The position numbers and the translations under genes were made by a program. Shown piece after piece: positions 40,726 through 48,949 of a stretch of 64,000 nt of DNA (positions are counted from its first letter, which is position 1; every line of letters begins with the position of its first letter). Source of the DNA: VRUE01 sp035693025 (GTDB taxonomy: Bacteria; Actinomycetota; Thermoleophilia; Solirubrobacterales; 70-9); assembly GCA_035693025.1 (NCBI GenBank), contig DASSHI010000004.1:1-64000 (forward strand), given 5' to 3'. The notes beneath the pieces were generated by a model. That model had not been told where the DNA came from. It did no database searches and saw nothing but the letters and a program-made list of their open reading frames with translations.

Positions 40726-42132
40726 TTATGAATTCGCCACCGAAAGCAGGTAGAGCCCGAAGCAGGTGAAGGCGACCATCACCGCCAGCATCCAATACTG
40801 CGAACGGGCCGCCTGGCGATAATCGCCCCAATAGGCGGTGGCGCGGTCGTGGGCAAGGGTCAGCCCGATCACGTGGCCGATCACGAGGGCGCCGACCTGC
40901 ACATACCAGATCGCATTCGAGCTGAGTAGCCGGAAGTCGATCCCCGAAGAGGCCGTGCCGAAGAGATCGGTGGTCCCGGTCCCCAGCGGGTCCGAGAGCA
41001 GGTAGGTGAACTGCGCCTGCTCCTGGAATGCGAAGAGGCTGAAGTAGTGGGCCACGAGGTAGGCGAGAGCGATCGGGATCAACGTGTGGGCAAAGCCGGT
41101 ACGCAGTTTCTCGAGCGAGGGCGCACCGGGCACGCCCGCCATCCCGCGCACGCCGATCAGATAGACCAGGCCGACCCCGGCGAAGGTGAGCAGCATGAAG
41201 ATCGTGTCCGTCGTGCGCAGCGCTGCGGACAGGCCGAAGCCGGCGTCGACCAGGTGGTTGAAGGTGCTTTGGAGCGCGCCTTTGAACGCCCCCTCCTGGG
41301 CGCCGTCGAAGCTGGTGCTCGCGATCGAGGCGATCACCACCGCGGCCGATCCCGGAACGGTCGCCCAGGTGGTGGTCGCGGCGAAGGGGCGACGGACGCC
41401 GAGCCGGCCGTCCTCGGTGCCGAAGCAGCCGAGCCGGCCGAACATGCCGAAGTAGACGGAGAAGACCTCCCCGGTCCGACACCATTCCTCGACGCCGAAC
41501 AACGTCATCATCGCCAGCGTGTAGACGGTGTAGACGACCGCCGCGACGGCGGCGGCATGCGGATCCAGGCCGACCGCCACCCCGCCGCTGGCCCCGTAGA
41601 CGATCTCCAGCCAGACGACGGCCAGCAGCCCGACCGCCGCCGGCCAGCGACCGAGCCGCTCGGGGTAGCGCAGGTGCGCCGGGCGCTGGCCGGCGAGCGC
41701 TGTGAACGCGCCGCCCGCCGCTCGCCCCACCGCCCGCCAGGGGTTGAACGGTCGGAAGACGTCGCCGAGGAAGACGCTGAACAGTGGGAAGCCGAGCCAG
41801 GTCGTGACGTAGAGGAACGTCAGGGCGAAGTTCCGGTCGGGCGCTTCGGTGCCGCGCAGGCCGGCGTAGACCGCCACCCCCAGCAGGAAGACGCCCACCA
41901 GGCCATAGGCGACCTGGGCGGGCCATGAGAGCAGGGCCCGCGAGAGGCGTGCGGCGAGCGGGCGCCAGCGGTCCTTCTCGAAGCGGGGCGTCCGCCATGC
42001 GACCGAGAGCGCGAAGAAGGAGACGATCAGGACGATCGACGCCGCCCAGGCGAAGAGCCATGCCGGCACCGGCAGGTCTTTGCGCGCGACCAGCGCGTGC
42101 GCGACAGGCAGCAGCGACGTCAGTGCACTCAC
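40726..42132 (-). CDS. Polytopic membrane protein paired with a cupredoxin
   Basis: 468 residues with about 10-12 hydrophobic helices (e.g. WLFAWAASIVLIVSFFALSV, VAYGLVGVFLLGVAVYAGL). Conserved-looking polar residues lie in helices: FLGDVFRPFNPWRAVG, FGVEEWCRTGEVF and AHYFSLFAFQEQ. Related actinobacterial proteins are sometimes labelled fenitrothion hydrolase, a name I would not trust here. Translationally coupled (ATGA) to an upstream cupredoxin gene, so a copper-linked or redox role is an inference. Confidence 0.7.
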   Translation of the reverse strand: MSALTSLLPVAHALVARKDLPVPAWLFAWAASIVLIVSFFALSVAWRTPRFEKDRWRPLAARLSRALLSWPAQVAYGLVGVFLLGVAVYAGLRGTEAPDRNFALTFLYVTTWLGFPLFSVFLGDVFRPFNPWRAVGRAAGGAFTALAGQRPAHLRYPERLGRWPAAVGLLAVVWLEIVYGASGGVAVGLDPHAAAVAAVVYTVYTLAMMTLFGVEEWCRTGEVFSVYFGMFGRLGCFGTEDGRLGVRRPFAATTTWATVPGSAAVVIASIASTSFDGAQEGAFKGALQSTFNHLVDAGFGLSAALRTTDTIFMLLTFAGVGLVYLIGVRGMAGVPGAPSLEKLRTGFAHTLIPIALAYLVAHYFSLFAFQEQAQFTYLLSDPLGTGTTDLFGTASSGIDFRLLSSNAIWYVQVGALVIGHVIGLTLAHDRATAYWGDYRQAARSQYWMLAVMVAFTCFGLYLLSVANS

Positions 42133-42503
42133 GGGTTGACCGTCAGTTCGAGAATTTGTTCCTTGCGCCCCTCCAGCTCGGCCTCGAAGACGCCTTCGAT
42201 CGTCGCCGGGAAGTCGAAGCTGACCGAGCCGCCCGCCTTGACGTCCTTCATGATGTCGTAGCCGTGCATGTGGACCTCGTCGCTGACGTCGGAGTCCACC
42301 TTGAAACGGACGTCTTCGCCCTTGTTGTAGGTCAGCTGGGCGATACCGCCGACAGGCTTGCCGTCCTTGATCACGATCGTCGTCAAGCCCTTGGTCGGGT
42401 GGCTGCTGCTATCGCTGTTGCCGCCGCCGAGGACGATCAGCAGCACGACGGCGATGACGACCACACCCAGGCCCCCGAGGGCCTTCGCAGTATTCGAGTT
42501 CAC
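42129..42503 (-). CDS. Membrane-anchored cupredoxin-like protein
   Basis: 124 residues, GTG start with AAGGAG upstream. One N-terminal helix (GGLGVVVIAVVLLIVLGGG) is followed by a single beta-sandwich of about 85 residues (TTIVIKDGKPVGG ... VHMHGYDIMKDVKAGGSVSF ... LELTVNP). HMHGYD may supply copper-ligand His, but the C-terminal Cys/Met-His loop of classical cupredoxins is not seen, so copper binding is doubtful. Its stop overlaps the start of the 468-aa membrane protein. Confidence 0.7.
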   Translation of the reverse strand: MNSNTAKALGGLGVVVIAVVLLIVLGGGNSDSSSHPTKGLTTIVIKDGKPVGGIAQLTYNKGEDVRFKVDSDVSDEVHMHGYDIMKDVKAGGSVSFDFPATIEGVFEAELEGRKEQILELTVNP

Positions 42504-42585
42504 TCTTTTCTCCTTCGCTCATGGCATGGCGCTTTTGCCACGCTCAGTCAGCAGCGGCCGTGCGGCTGCTGCCCCGATTGCTGCG

Positions 42586-42828
42586 CTAGGCGGCGAGCGG
42601 GGGCGGGCGCTGAGCGAGGCCGAGAGCGATCAACAGACCCCCGTGGGGGGTGCGCACGGCGGGGGGTCGCGGACGGCGCCAGTTGCGCGCGACTGTGTCC
42701 TTCGGCCGAGCCCTGGCGGCGATCTTCTCGGCCAGTCGCATCGCCGTCGCGCAGCCGGGATAGCGCCCCAGGAGCAGCGCGCCCAGCAACAGCAGGAGCG
42801 GAGCAACCGCGATGAAGAACTCGACCAT
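42586..42828 (-). CDS. Small membrane protein (80 aa)
   Basis: 80 residues. One strong hydrophobic segment (FFIAVAPLLLLLGALLLG, residues 4-21) then a basic cytosolic-looking tail ending RPPPLAA. It contains CATAMRLAEKIAAR. TAGCGT ends 9 nt before the ATG. It lies upstream of the cupredoxin gene in the same direction with a hairpin (AGCAGC/GCTGCT) between. No family recognised. Confidence 0.55.
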   Translation of the reverse strand: MVEFFIAVAPLLLLLGALLLGRYPGCATAMRLAEKIAARARPKDTVARNWRRPRPPAVRTPHGGLLIALGLAQRPPPLAA

Positions 42829-42849
42829 CGCCGCGACACGCTAGCGGGA

Positions 42850-42855
42850 TAACGT
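42850..42855 (+). promoter_or_regulatory. Candidate -10 (TAACGT), leaderless promoter
   Basis: TAACGT ends 6 nt before ATG 42862 of the thioredoxin-fold gene; an opposing TAGCGT for the small membrane protein lies next to it. Confidence 0.45.
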
Positions 42856-42861
42856 CCCGGG

Positions 42862-43671
42862 ATGCGTCCCGAGCGAGAGAACATCGCCGCGCCCGACCTG
42901 CCGGAGGGGGTCGAGTGGGTCGACGAGGCGCCGCGCTCGATGCCGGTGGCGACCGCGGGCGGTCCGGTCCTCGTCCACTTCTTCGATTTCGCCCAGCTCA
43001 ACAGCGTGCGCACGCTGCCCTACCTCAGCGAGTGGGCGCGCCGCTACACGGACCACGGCCTGACGACGATCGGTGTGCAGGCGCCGCGCTTTCCGTTCGG
43101 CGCCGAGCCAGAGCCGGTCGCGGCCGGACTGGAGCGGCTCGGGATCGAGTTCCCGGTCGCGATCGACGCCGACCGCCGTCTCTGGCACGCCTACGGCTGC
43201 GCAGGCTGGCCCAGCCTCTTCCTCTGGAAGCTCGGCGGCGCGCTCGCCTGGTTCCACTTCGGGGAGGGCGAATACCGGGCGACCGAGGAGGCGATCCAGG
43301 CCGAGCTGCGCGAGCAGGACGCCCTGCAGGCGCTGCCGGAGCCGATGACGCCGCTGCGGGCCAGCGACGCGCCCGCGGCGAAGGTCATGCCCCCCACCCC
43401 CGAGCTCTTCCCCGGCGGCTCGTGGGAGACGCCATGGGAGGGAGAAGCGCTGGACGTCCCCTACGAAGCCGGCGGCGCCTATGCGACCGTCGAGGGAAGC
43501 GGCGATCTCACCGTGGCGCTGGACGGCCGTGCCCTCGACCCGGTCGCAGTCGATGGCCCGTCCCTATACCCGCTCGTCGAGCACCCTCGCCATGAGAAGC
43601 ATGAGCTCACCCTGCGCCCCTCCCCCGGCCTCCGCGTCTGGTCGATCAGCTTCGCGGCCGGGGTTCCGTAG
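42862..43671 (+). CDS. Thioredoxin-fold protein lacking the CXXC motif
   Basis: 269 residues. Residues ~30-150 follow the TlpA/DipZ thioredoxin pattern: VLVHFFDFAQLNSVRTLPYL aligns with the active-site helix, but the CXXC place reads LNSV. GCAGWPSLFLW takes the cis-Pro position. Residues ~185-269 are a beta-rich domain (FPGGSWETPWEGEAL ... LTLRPSPGLRVWSISF) like the C-terminal carbohydrate-binding-like region of DipZ proteins. Without Cys it should be redox-inactive and may bind rather than reduce. No signal peptide is seen. Confidence 0.75.
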   Translation: MRPERENIAAPDLPEGVEWVDEAPRSMPVATAGGPVLVHFFDFAQLNSVRTLPYLSEWARRYTDHGLTTIGVQAPRFPFGAEPEPVAAGLERLGIEFPVAIDADRRLWHAYGCAGWPSLFLWKLGGALAWFHFGEGEYRATEEAIQAELREQDALQALPEPMTPLRASDAPAAKVMPPTPELFPGGSWETPWEGEALDVPYEAGGAYATVEGSGDLTVALDGRALDPVAVDGPSLYPLVEHPRHEKHELTLRPSPGLRVWSISFAAGVP

Positions 43672-43679
43672 AGGTGGCA

Positions 43680-44642
43680 CTACGCTGAGACCGCCTCGCG
43701 GATCTTCTTGGGCAGCATGAAGCGCACGTCCTCGTGGACGGTGCGCAGCTCGGAGACGTCGTCGGCGCCGCGCTCGCGGAAGAAGGCGACCAGGTTCTCG
43801 ACCAGCTCCTCGGGGGCGCTGGCGCCGGAGGTGATGCCGACGGTCTCGACGCCCTCGAGCCACTCCTCCCGCACCTGGTGGTGGAAGTCGATCAGATGCG
43901 AGGCGGCGCCGTGTTCGCGCGCCACCTCGACCAGGCGATTGGAGTTCGAGGAGTTGGTCGAGCCGATCACCAGCACCAGGTCGCACTCGCGGGCAAGCTG
44001 CTTGACGGCGATCTGACGGTTCGTGGTCGCGTAACAGATGTCGTCGGACTTGGGGCTGACTATCGCGGGGAACCTGGCCCGCAACGCGGCGATGATCTCG
44101 GTCGTCTCGTCGACGGAGAGGGTCGTCTGGGTGATGAAGGCGACGCGCTCGGGATCCGGCACCTCGAGGTCCTCGACCTCAGCGGCGGTCTGCACGAGGA
44201 TGATGCTGTCCGGCGCCTCGCCGGTGGTCCCTTCGACCTCCTCATGCCCCTCGTGCCCGATCATCACGATCGTGTAGCCGTCGGCGGCGAAACGGCGCGC
44301 CTCGACGTGGACCTTGGTCACCAGCGGGCAGGTGGCGTCGATCGTGCGCAGATTGCGAGCGGCGGCGTTCTCGTGCACGGCCGGGGCGACGCCGTGGGCC
44401 GAGAAGACGACCATCTCCCCCTCCGGCACCTCGGTCTCCTGGTCGACGAAGATCGCGCCGCGCTTGGAGAGCTCCTCGACCACGTGCTTGTTGTGGACGA
44501 TCTCCTTGCGCACGTAGACCGGGGCGCCGTGGTGCTCGAGCGCGCGCTCGACGGTTTGGACCGCACGGTCGACACCGGCGCAGTAACCGCGCGGGGCGGC
44601 GAGCAGGACCCGCTTGGGCGTCGCGTTTTTGCTTGCAGACAT
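43680..44642 (-). CDS. ispH: IspH, HMBPP reductase
   Basis: 4-hydroxy-3-methylbut-2-enyl diphosphate reductase, last step of the MEP isoprenoid pathway, [4Fe-4S] enzyme. The three Cys are in APRGYCAGV (near 21), IDATCPLVTKVH (near 106) and DDICYATTNRQ (near 203); the catalytic Glu lies in EGTTGEA. Start at ATG 44642 (MSASKNAT) because TACCCT ends 7 nt upstream; an ATG two codons earlier is also possible. Confidence 0.95.
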   Translation of the reverse strand: MSASKNATPKRVLLAAPRGYCAGVDRAVQTVERALEHHGAPVYVRKEIVHNKHVVEELSKRGAIFVDQETEVPEGEMVVFSAHGVAPAVHENAAARNLRTIDATCPLVTKVHVEARRFAADGYTIVMIGHEGHEEVEGTTGEAPDSIILVQTAAEVEDLEVPDPERVAFITQTTLSVDETTEIIAALRARFPAIVSPKSDDICYATTNRQIAVKQLARECDLVLVIGSTNSSNSNRLVEVAREHGAASHLIDFHHQVREEWLEGVETVGITSGASAPEELVENLVAFFRERGADDVSELRTVHEDVRFMLPKKIREAVSA

Positions 44643-44649
44643 ACCCATC

Positions 44650-44655
44650 AGGGTA
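44650..44655 (-). promoter_or_regulatory. Candidate -10 (TACCCT) for ispH
   Basis: Minus-strand TACCCT ends 7 nt before ATG 44642. The divergent WS/DGAT gene has its own TAGCCT 10 bp away. Confidence 0.45.
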
Positions 44656-44664
44656 CCGGGGAGC

Positions 44665-44670
44665 TAGCCT
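44665..44670 (+). promoter_or_regulatory. Candidate -10 (TAGCCT) for the WS/DGAT gene
   Basis: TAGCCT ends 8 nt before ATG 44679. Both divergent starts fit within a 36-bp region, leaving no room for 5' leaders. Confidence 0.45.
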
Positions 44671-44678
44671 TGCAACGC

Positions 44679-46091
44679 ATGACGACCGCCGGAGACCATC
44701 TGGAAAGACTCAGCTCGACCGATGCCTCGTTCCTGACCAACGAGACGTCGGCGAGCCACATGCACATCGGCGGCATCCTGATCTTCGAGGGGCCGCCGCC
44801 GCGCTACGTCGACCTTGTCGAGCACGTGCGCAGCAAGCTCGACCAGGTGCCGCGCTTCCGCCAGCGCCTGGTCGTGCCGCCGCTGGAGGCCGGCAGGCCG
44901 CTCTGGGCCGACGACGTCAACTTCAACCTCAGCTACCACATTCGCCATACCGCGCTGCCCGACCCCGGCGGCGAGGCGCAGCTGAAGCGGCTCGCCGCGC
45001 GTGTCTTCTCGCAGCAGCTCGACCGCTCCAAGCCGCTCTGGGAGATGTGGCTGGTCCAAGGCCTCGAGCGCGACCGCTTCGCGCTCCTGACCAAGACCCA
45101 TCACGCCGCGGTAGACGGCATCGCCGGAGTCGACATCGGCACCGTCCTATTCGACCTCGAGCCGATCCCCGAGCCCGTGGTGGTCGAGGACGGCTGGCGG
45201 CCACAGGCAGCGCCAAGCACTACCGATCTGATCGCCCGCGGCGCGACCGAGCTCGCGGTGGCCCCGGTGAAGCTCGCCGGGCGGGCGCTGGAGGCGGTGC
45301 GCCACCCCGAAGCGGCGGCGCGGCGCGCGGTCGAGGCGCTGGAGGGAGTCAGCGAGGTCGCCGGCGCCTTCGCCGACCCGGCTCCCGACGTGCCGCTCAA
45401 TCGCGAAATCGGCCCGCACCGGCGCTTCACCTGGGCGCGCTCGGAGCTGGCGACCTTCAAACGGATCAAGGACAGCCTCGGTGGAACGGTCAACGACGTC
45501 GTCCTCGCGGTGGTCACCGGGGCGCTGCGCAAATGGCTGCACTCGCGCGGCATCCGCACCGAGGGGCTGGAGCTGCGGGCGCTCGTCCCCGTCTCGATCC
45601 GCCTGCCCGACGAGCGCGGCGAACTGGGCAACAAACTGGCGGCGATGCGCGGCCCGCTGCCGGTCTACGTCGAGGATCCGGCGCGACGACTGCGCGTCGT
45701 GAGCGAGCAGATGGAGGGGCTGAAGCGCTCCAAGCAGGCGCTCGGCGCGGAAGTGATCTCGCGCTTCAACGACTTCGCCCCGCCGACCCTGCTCGCCCAG
45801 GCGGCGCGGATCAACTTCTCGACCCGGCTGTTCAACCTGATCGTCACCAACGTGCCGGGTCCGCAGATGCCGCTCTACGTGCTCGGGCGCCAGCTGGAAG
45901 AGGTCTTCCCAGTCGCCTTCCTGCCCCAGAACCACGCCCTGGCGGTGGCGATCATGAGCTACAACGGGCGCGTCTGCTTCGGCCTGCTGGCCGACTACGA
46001 CTCGATGGAGGACGTCGAGCTCATCGCCGCCGGGATCGACGAATCGCTGGCCGAGCTGGAGGAGGCCGCAGCTGCCGCTGCGGCTGCCTGA
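44679..46091 (+). CDS. Wax ester synthase/diacylglycerol acyltransferase
   Basis: 470 residues, WS/DGAT family enzyme making wax esters or triacylglycerol from acyl-CoA. Catalytic HHxxxDG is THHAAVDGIAG near residue 137; N-terminal DASFLTNETSASHMHIGG matches the family start, and the C-terminal LIVTNVPGPQMPLYVLG and NHALAVAIMSYNG blocks are intact. Ends in a poly-Ala tail. Lone copy here; lipid storage is typical of actinobacteria. Confidence 0.93.
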   Translation: MTTAGDHLERLSSTDASFLTNETSASHMHIGGILIFEGPPPRYVDLVEHVRSKLDQVPRFRQRLVVPPLEAGRPLWADDVNFNLSYHIRHTALPDPGGEAQLKRLAARVFSQQLDRSKPLWEMWLVQGLERDRFALLTKTHHAAVDGIAGVDIGTVLFDLEPIPEPVVVEDGWRPQAAPSTTDLIARGATELAVAPVKLAGRALEAVRHPEAAARRAVEALEGVSEVAGAFADPAPDVPLNREIGPHRRFTWARSELATFKRIKDSLGGTVNDVVLAVVTGALRKWLHSRGIRTEGLELRALVPVSIRLPDERGELGNKLAAMRGPLPVYVEDPARRLRVVSEQMEGLKRSKQALGAEVISRFNDFAPPTLLAQAARINFSTRLFNLIVTNVPGPQMPLYVLGRQLEEVFPVAFLPQNHALAVAIMSYNGRVCFGLLADYDSMEDVELIAAGIDESLAELEEAAAAAAAA

Positions 46092-46116
46092 GATCGCCCT
46101 CGGAACCCGCCCCTAG

Positions 46117-46965
46117 ATGCTCCCCGTCGCGTTGGCGCTCGTCGCCGCGCTGATCTTCGCCCTCGGGACCGTGCTGCAGCAGCGGGTAGCGATGGGTGCC
46201 AGCGACGCCGAAGCGCACAGCGTCTGGTTCATGCTGCGCCTTGCCCGCGAGCCGGTCTGGTGGGCGGGGATCCTGCTCACCTGGCTCGGCTTCGGCTTCC
46301 ACGTCGCTGCCCTCTCCAAGGGGGAGATCGTCGTCGTGCAGCCGATCCTGGCGATGACGGTGGTCTTCGCCCTGCCGCTCGGCGCACGCTTCTCGGCCCA
46401 GCGGATCGAGCGCCGCGACATCGGCGCGGCGTTGCTTGCGACCGCCGGGCTCGCCGTCTTCCTCATCCTCAGCAATCCGACGGCTGGGATCGACGATCCC
46501 AGCGATGGCGCCTGGCTGATCTGGGGCGGCGCCCTCTTCGCACTCGCCGCCGTGCTGACCGCGACCGGCCTGGGGCGGCGACCCGCGGTCAAGGCGACGC
46601 TGGTGGGCACGGCCGCAGGTGTCCTCTTCGGCCTGCACGGCGCGGTCACCAAGGCGATGACCGATCGCTTTCACCTGGGTCTCGAGGCTCTGGTCGCGAG
46701 CTGGGCGATCTGGGCCGTCTTGTTCGTCGCCCTGATCAGCATGGCGATCAGCCAGATCGCTCTGCAGGCGGGGGACCTGCCGCCGGCGATCGCCACCGAG
46801 TCGATCGTCGGGCCGGTCGTCTCGGTGGCGCTCGGCCTCGGCCTGTATGAGGAGACGATCCACAGCTCGACCCTCGGCACGCTCGTCTCTCTGCTGGCCC
46901 TCGGGGCGATGCTGGCCGGCGTCGCGCTGCTCTCCAGGCGCGAGGGGACGCGGCTCGACGTCTAG
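46117..46965 (+). CDS. DMT-superfamily (EamA/NIPA-like) membrane protein
   Basis: 282 residues with nine or ten helices. GTVLQQRVAM near residue 18 and GEIVVVQPILAMTVVFALPLG near 70 resemble DMT/NIPA-type transporters; a second half (LVGTAAGVLFGLHGAVTKAM) repeats the topology. Substrate unknown. Start ATG 46117, 25 bp after the WS/DGAT gene, same direction. Confidence 0.8.
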   Translation: MLPVALALVAALIFALGTVLQQRVAMGASDAEAHSVWFMLRLAREPVWWAGILLTWLGFGFHVAALSKGEIVVVQPILAMTVVFALPLGARFSAQRIERRDIGAALLATAGLAVFLILSNPTAGIDDPSDGAWLIWGGALFALAAVLTATGLGRRPAVKATLVGTAAGVLFGLHGAVTKAMTDRFHLGLEALVASWAIWAVLFVALISMAISQIALQAGDLPPAIATESIVGPVVSVALGLGLYEETIHSSTLGTLVSLLALGAMLAGVALLSRREGTRLDV

Positions 46966-46968
46966 GCT
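46963..46968 (+). promoter_or_regulatory. Candidate -10 (TAGGCT) for fxsA
   Basis: TAGGCT ends 6 nt before the GTG at 46975 and overlaps the upstream stop codon. It favours GTG 46975 over GTG 46972. Confidence 0.35.
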
Positions 46969-46974
46969 GGGGTG

Positions 46975-47475
46975 GTGCTCCCGCTCATCGGCCTGCTCAT
47001 CGCCGTCCCGATCCTCGAGCTGTACGTGATCGTCAAGGTCGGCGGCCTGATCGGCGTCTGGCCGACGCTGGTCCTGATCCTCGCAATGTCACTGCTTGGC
47101 GCGATCCTCCTGCGACACGAGGGGCGCGGCGCCTGGCAGCGCTTCAACCAGGCGCTTGCCGAACGCCGCTTCCCCGGCCGCGAGGTCGCCGACGGCCTGA
47201 TGATCACGGTCGGCGGCGTGATGCTGCTGGTCCCCGGTTTCATCACCGACGCCTTCGGCCTGCTGCTGCTCTTCCCGCCCACGCGAGCGCTCGCCCGCCG
47301 CCTGCTGCAGGCCTACGCCGCCCGCCGCTTTCTCGTCATCGGCATGGGCCCCCGCGGCGCCGCAGCGCCGCGCTACGACTCCGGCGCCGCGAAACGCTCG
47401 TACGACTACGACGGCACCGCCGAGGAGATCGAGGGCGAGGACCCGCAGCTGCCGAACGCACCGACAAGTGAATAA
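46975..47475 (+). CDS. fxsA: FxsA family membrane protein
   Basis: 166 residues. Two to three helices: PLIGLLIAVPILELYVIVKV, WPTLVLILAMSLLGAIL and MITVGGVMLLVPGFITDAFG. The PGFITDxxGLLLLFPPTR stretch is the FxsA signature. FxsA overproduction relieves phage T7 exclusion by F plasmids; its normal role is unclear. The C-terminal tail is polar and acidic. Confidence 0.92.
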   Translation: MLPLIGLLIAVPILELYVIVKVGGLIGVWPTLVLILAMSLLGAILLRHEGRGAWQRFNQALAERRFPGREVADGLMITVGGVMLLVPGFITDAFGLLLLFPPTRALARRLLQAYAARRFLVIGMGPRGAAAPRYDSGAAKRSYDYDGTAEEIEGEDPQLPNAPTSE

Positions 47476-47487
47476 GGGCGAGTAGAC

Positions 47488-48426
47488 CTAACTAACGCTG
47501 TGGGATTCGCGGAATCCGTGCTCGAAGGTGGCCTCAAAGCCATCTCCGGCGATTGCCACCGCCGGCCGTCCGGGAAAGTCGACAACGAGATCCCCGAGCC
47601 ACCTCCCGGGGCGGCCCCTGATAACTCGTTCGAACATTCCGCTCCCCGCGAATGGCGACGGTGGATCGACAGTCGCGGTATCGAGGTCGCGGTCAAAGCT
47701 CAGGGTCCGGGCACGCCCAAGAGCAAATGCCAGCCTCGATATCGACAACCGCCCTCTCCTTTCCCCTAGTTCTGCCATATAGCTGACCCGACCACCAGGC
47801 CGGTTTTGGACGACCGAGAAGTAGCGGTAGGCATTCGGACGCTGACGTGAGCGTGACGTGAAGGCTTCCAAGAGCACACCGGGGCCGGGAAAGCCTTCGC
47901 TCGTAGTGCCGCCACAGTCGGTATAGCGATACCAGCCGGTGCGGCCTTTGACCCTTGTCAACGCTGCCTCGGTGAAGTCGTGCTCGCCAGCGATATGCAC
48001 GCTGCCCCCGTAGAAGCCTTCGGCGAGGTAGAGATTGGCACGGTATCCCCGACACTTAAATCTCGCCATTCCCACGCGACCGCTGGGCCGCCACGTCAGG
48101 TCAATCGTGCCGACAGCTCCCAGGTTCGCCCGTATTCCTTCGCCGTCGAGGTTCGCAGGCGCTCTATAGAAGACATCGCCGGATTTACCAGCCATCGTGA
48201 CCAAAACCTGGTCTTGCCCCTTGCCGGAGGCGGGCTCGGCCACGACCGAGATGACGTATCCGTTGCTGCCCCGAAAGACAAACGCACCCGGGCTTGGTAT
48301 CGGGTTCGATCGAGTCAGGCCGGGGGGCGTTTCCTTAGCTACTGCAACTCCTGGAGCTGAACATATGGCGACAGTGAGGATGCCAACAAGGCAGGGGAGT
48401 AGAGGTGAGGGACGTTGTTGTCGCAT
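47488..48426 (-). CDS. Secreted hypothetical protein (312 aa)
   Basis: 312 residues with signal peptide (PCLVGILTVAICSAPGVAVA). Beta-rich body with GSNGYVISV near residue 53, an RFKCRG...YTDCGG Cys pair, and a C-terminal WLGDLVVDFPGRPAV module. Seen as a lineage-specific exported family; function unknown. A truncated paralogue ends four bases before its start. Codons are less GC-extreme than in neighbours. Confidence 0.65.
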   Translation of the reverse strand: MRQQRPSPLLPCLVGILTVAICSAPGVAVAKETPPGLTRSNPIPSPGAFVFRGSNGYVISVVAEPASGKGQDQVLVTMAGKSGDVFYRAPANLDGEGIRANLGAVGTIDLTWRPSGRVGMARFKCRGYRANLYLAEGFYGGSVHIAGEHDFTEAALTRVKGRTGWYRYTDCGGTTSEGFPGPGVLLEAFTSRSRQRPNAYRYFSVVQNRPGGRVSYMAELGERRGRLSISRLAFALGRARTLSFDRDLDTATVDPPSPFAGSGMFERVIRGRPGRWLGDLVVDFPGRPAVAIAGDGFEATFEHGFRESHSVS

Positions 48427-48430
48427 TTCG

Positions 48431-48609
48431 CTACTGCGCCCTGAATGGATGACCTGGATTGAGAACCGCTCGAATCAGGCCTGCACGGGTCCGCGGCCCC
48501 GCCAATCGCACGTTTGCCCGACCAGGGAAGTCGACACTGAGATCGCCTCGCCAGGTCACCCTCTTACCGGGAGTCCGAACGTAGTTCGCCTCCCCGGTGA
48601 ATGCAAGCC
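48431..48609 (-). pseudogene. C-terminal remnant of a paralogue of the secreted protein
   Basis: The minus-strand frame encodes about 58 residues, including LAFTGEANYVRTPGK, WRGDLSVDFPGRANVRLAG and a TAG stop. GDL-S-VDFPGR matches GDL-V-VDFPGR in the intact gene next door. There is no start, no signal peptide and no room for the N-terminal 250 residues, since the SufT-like gene ends at 48613. It looks like a decayed tandem duplicate. Confidence 0.65.
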
Positions 48610-48612
48610 TGC

Positions 48613-48930
48613 TCAGAACCCCAGTGCGAACTTGGCGTCCTCGGTCATCATCTCGGGGCTCCAAGGTGGGTCGAAGACCATCTTGGGGTGGACGGCGCTC
48701 ACGCCGGGGAGGTCGCCGACGAACTCCTTCATCTGCTCGGAGACCTGGGGGCCGATCGGGCAGGCCGGGGTGGTCAGCGTGAACGTGACGTAGACGTCCT
48801 CCTGCTCGATCTCGACGTCGTAGACGAGGCCGAGCGAGACGAAGTCGAGCCCCAGCTCGGGATCGATCACCTCCTCGAGGGCCTCGATCACGTCGTCTTC
48901 GGTCAGCGCTTCGGTCTGGTTCTCGGGCAT
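48613..48930 (-). CDS. sufT: SufT/MIP18-family (DUF59) protein
   Basis: 105 residues. DVIEALEEVIDPELGLDFVSLGLVYDV is the DUF59 core; TTPACPIGP (near 57) holds the conserved Cys. Such proteins help mature Fe-S proteins and are usually fused to or follow suf genes. Here it lies 8 kb from sufD on the other strand. TACCAT ends 6 nt before the ATG. Confidence 0.88.
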   Translation of the reverse strand: MPENQTEALTEDDVIEALEEVIDPELGLDFVSLGLVYDVEIEQEDVYVTFTLTTPACPIGPQVSEQMKEFVGDLPGVSAVHPKMVFDPPWSPEMMTEDAKFALGF

Positions 48931-48936
48931 CGGTCA

Positions 48937-48942
48937 ATGGTA
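48937..48942 (-). promoter_or_regulatory. Candidate -10 (TACCAT) for sufT
   Basis: Minus-strand TACCAT ends 6 nt before ATG 48930, leaving no room for a ribosome site. Confidence 0.45.
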
Positions 48943-48949
48943 GCCGGGC

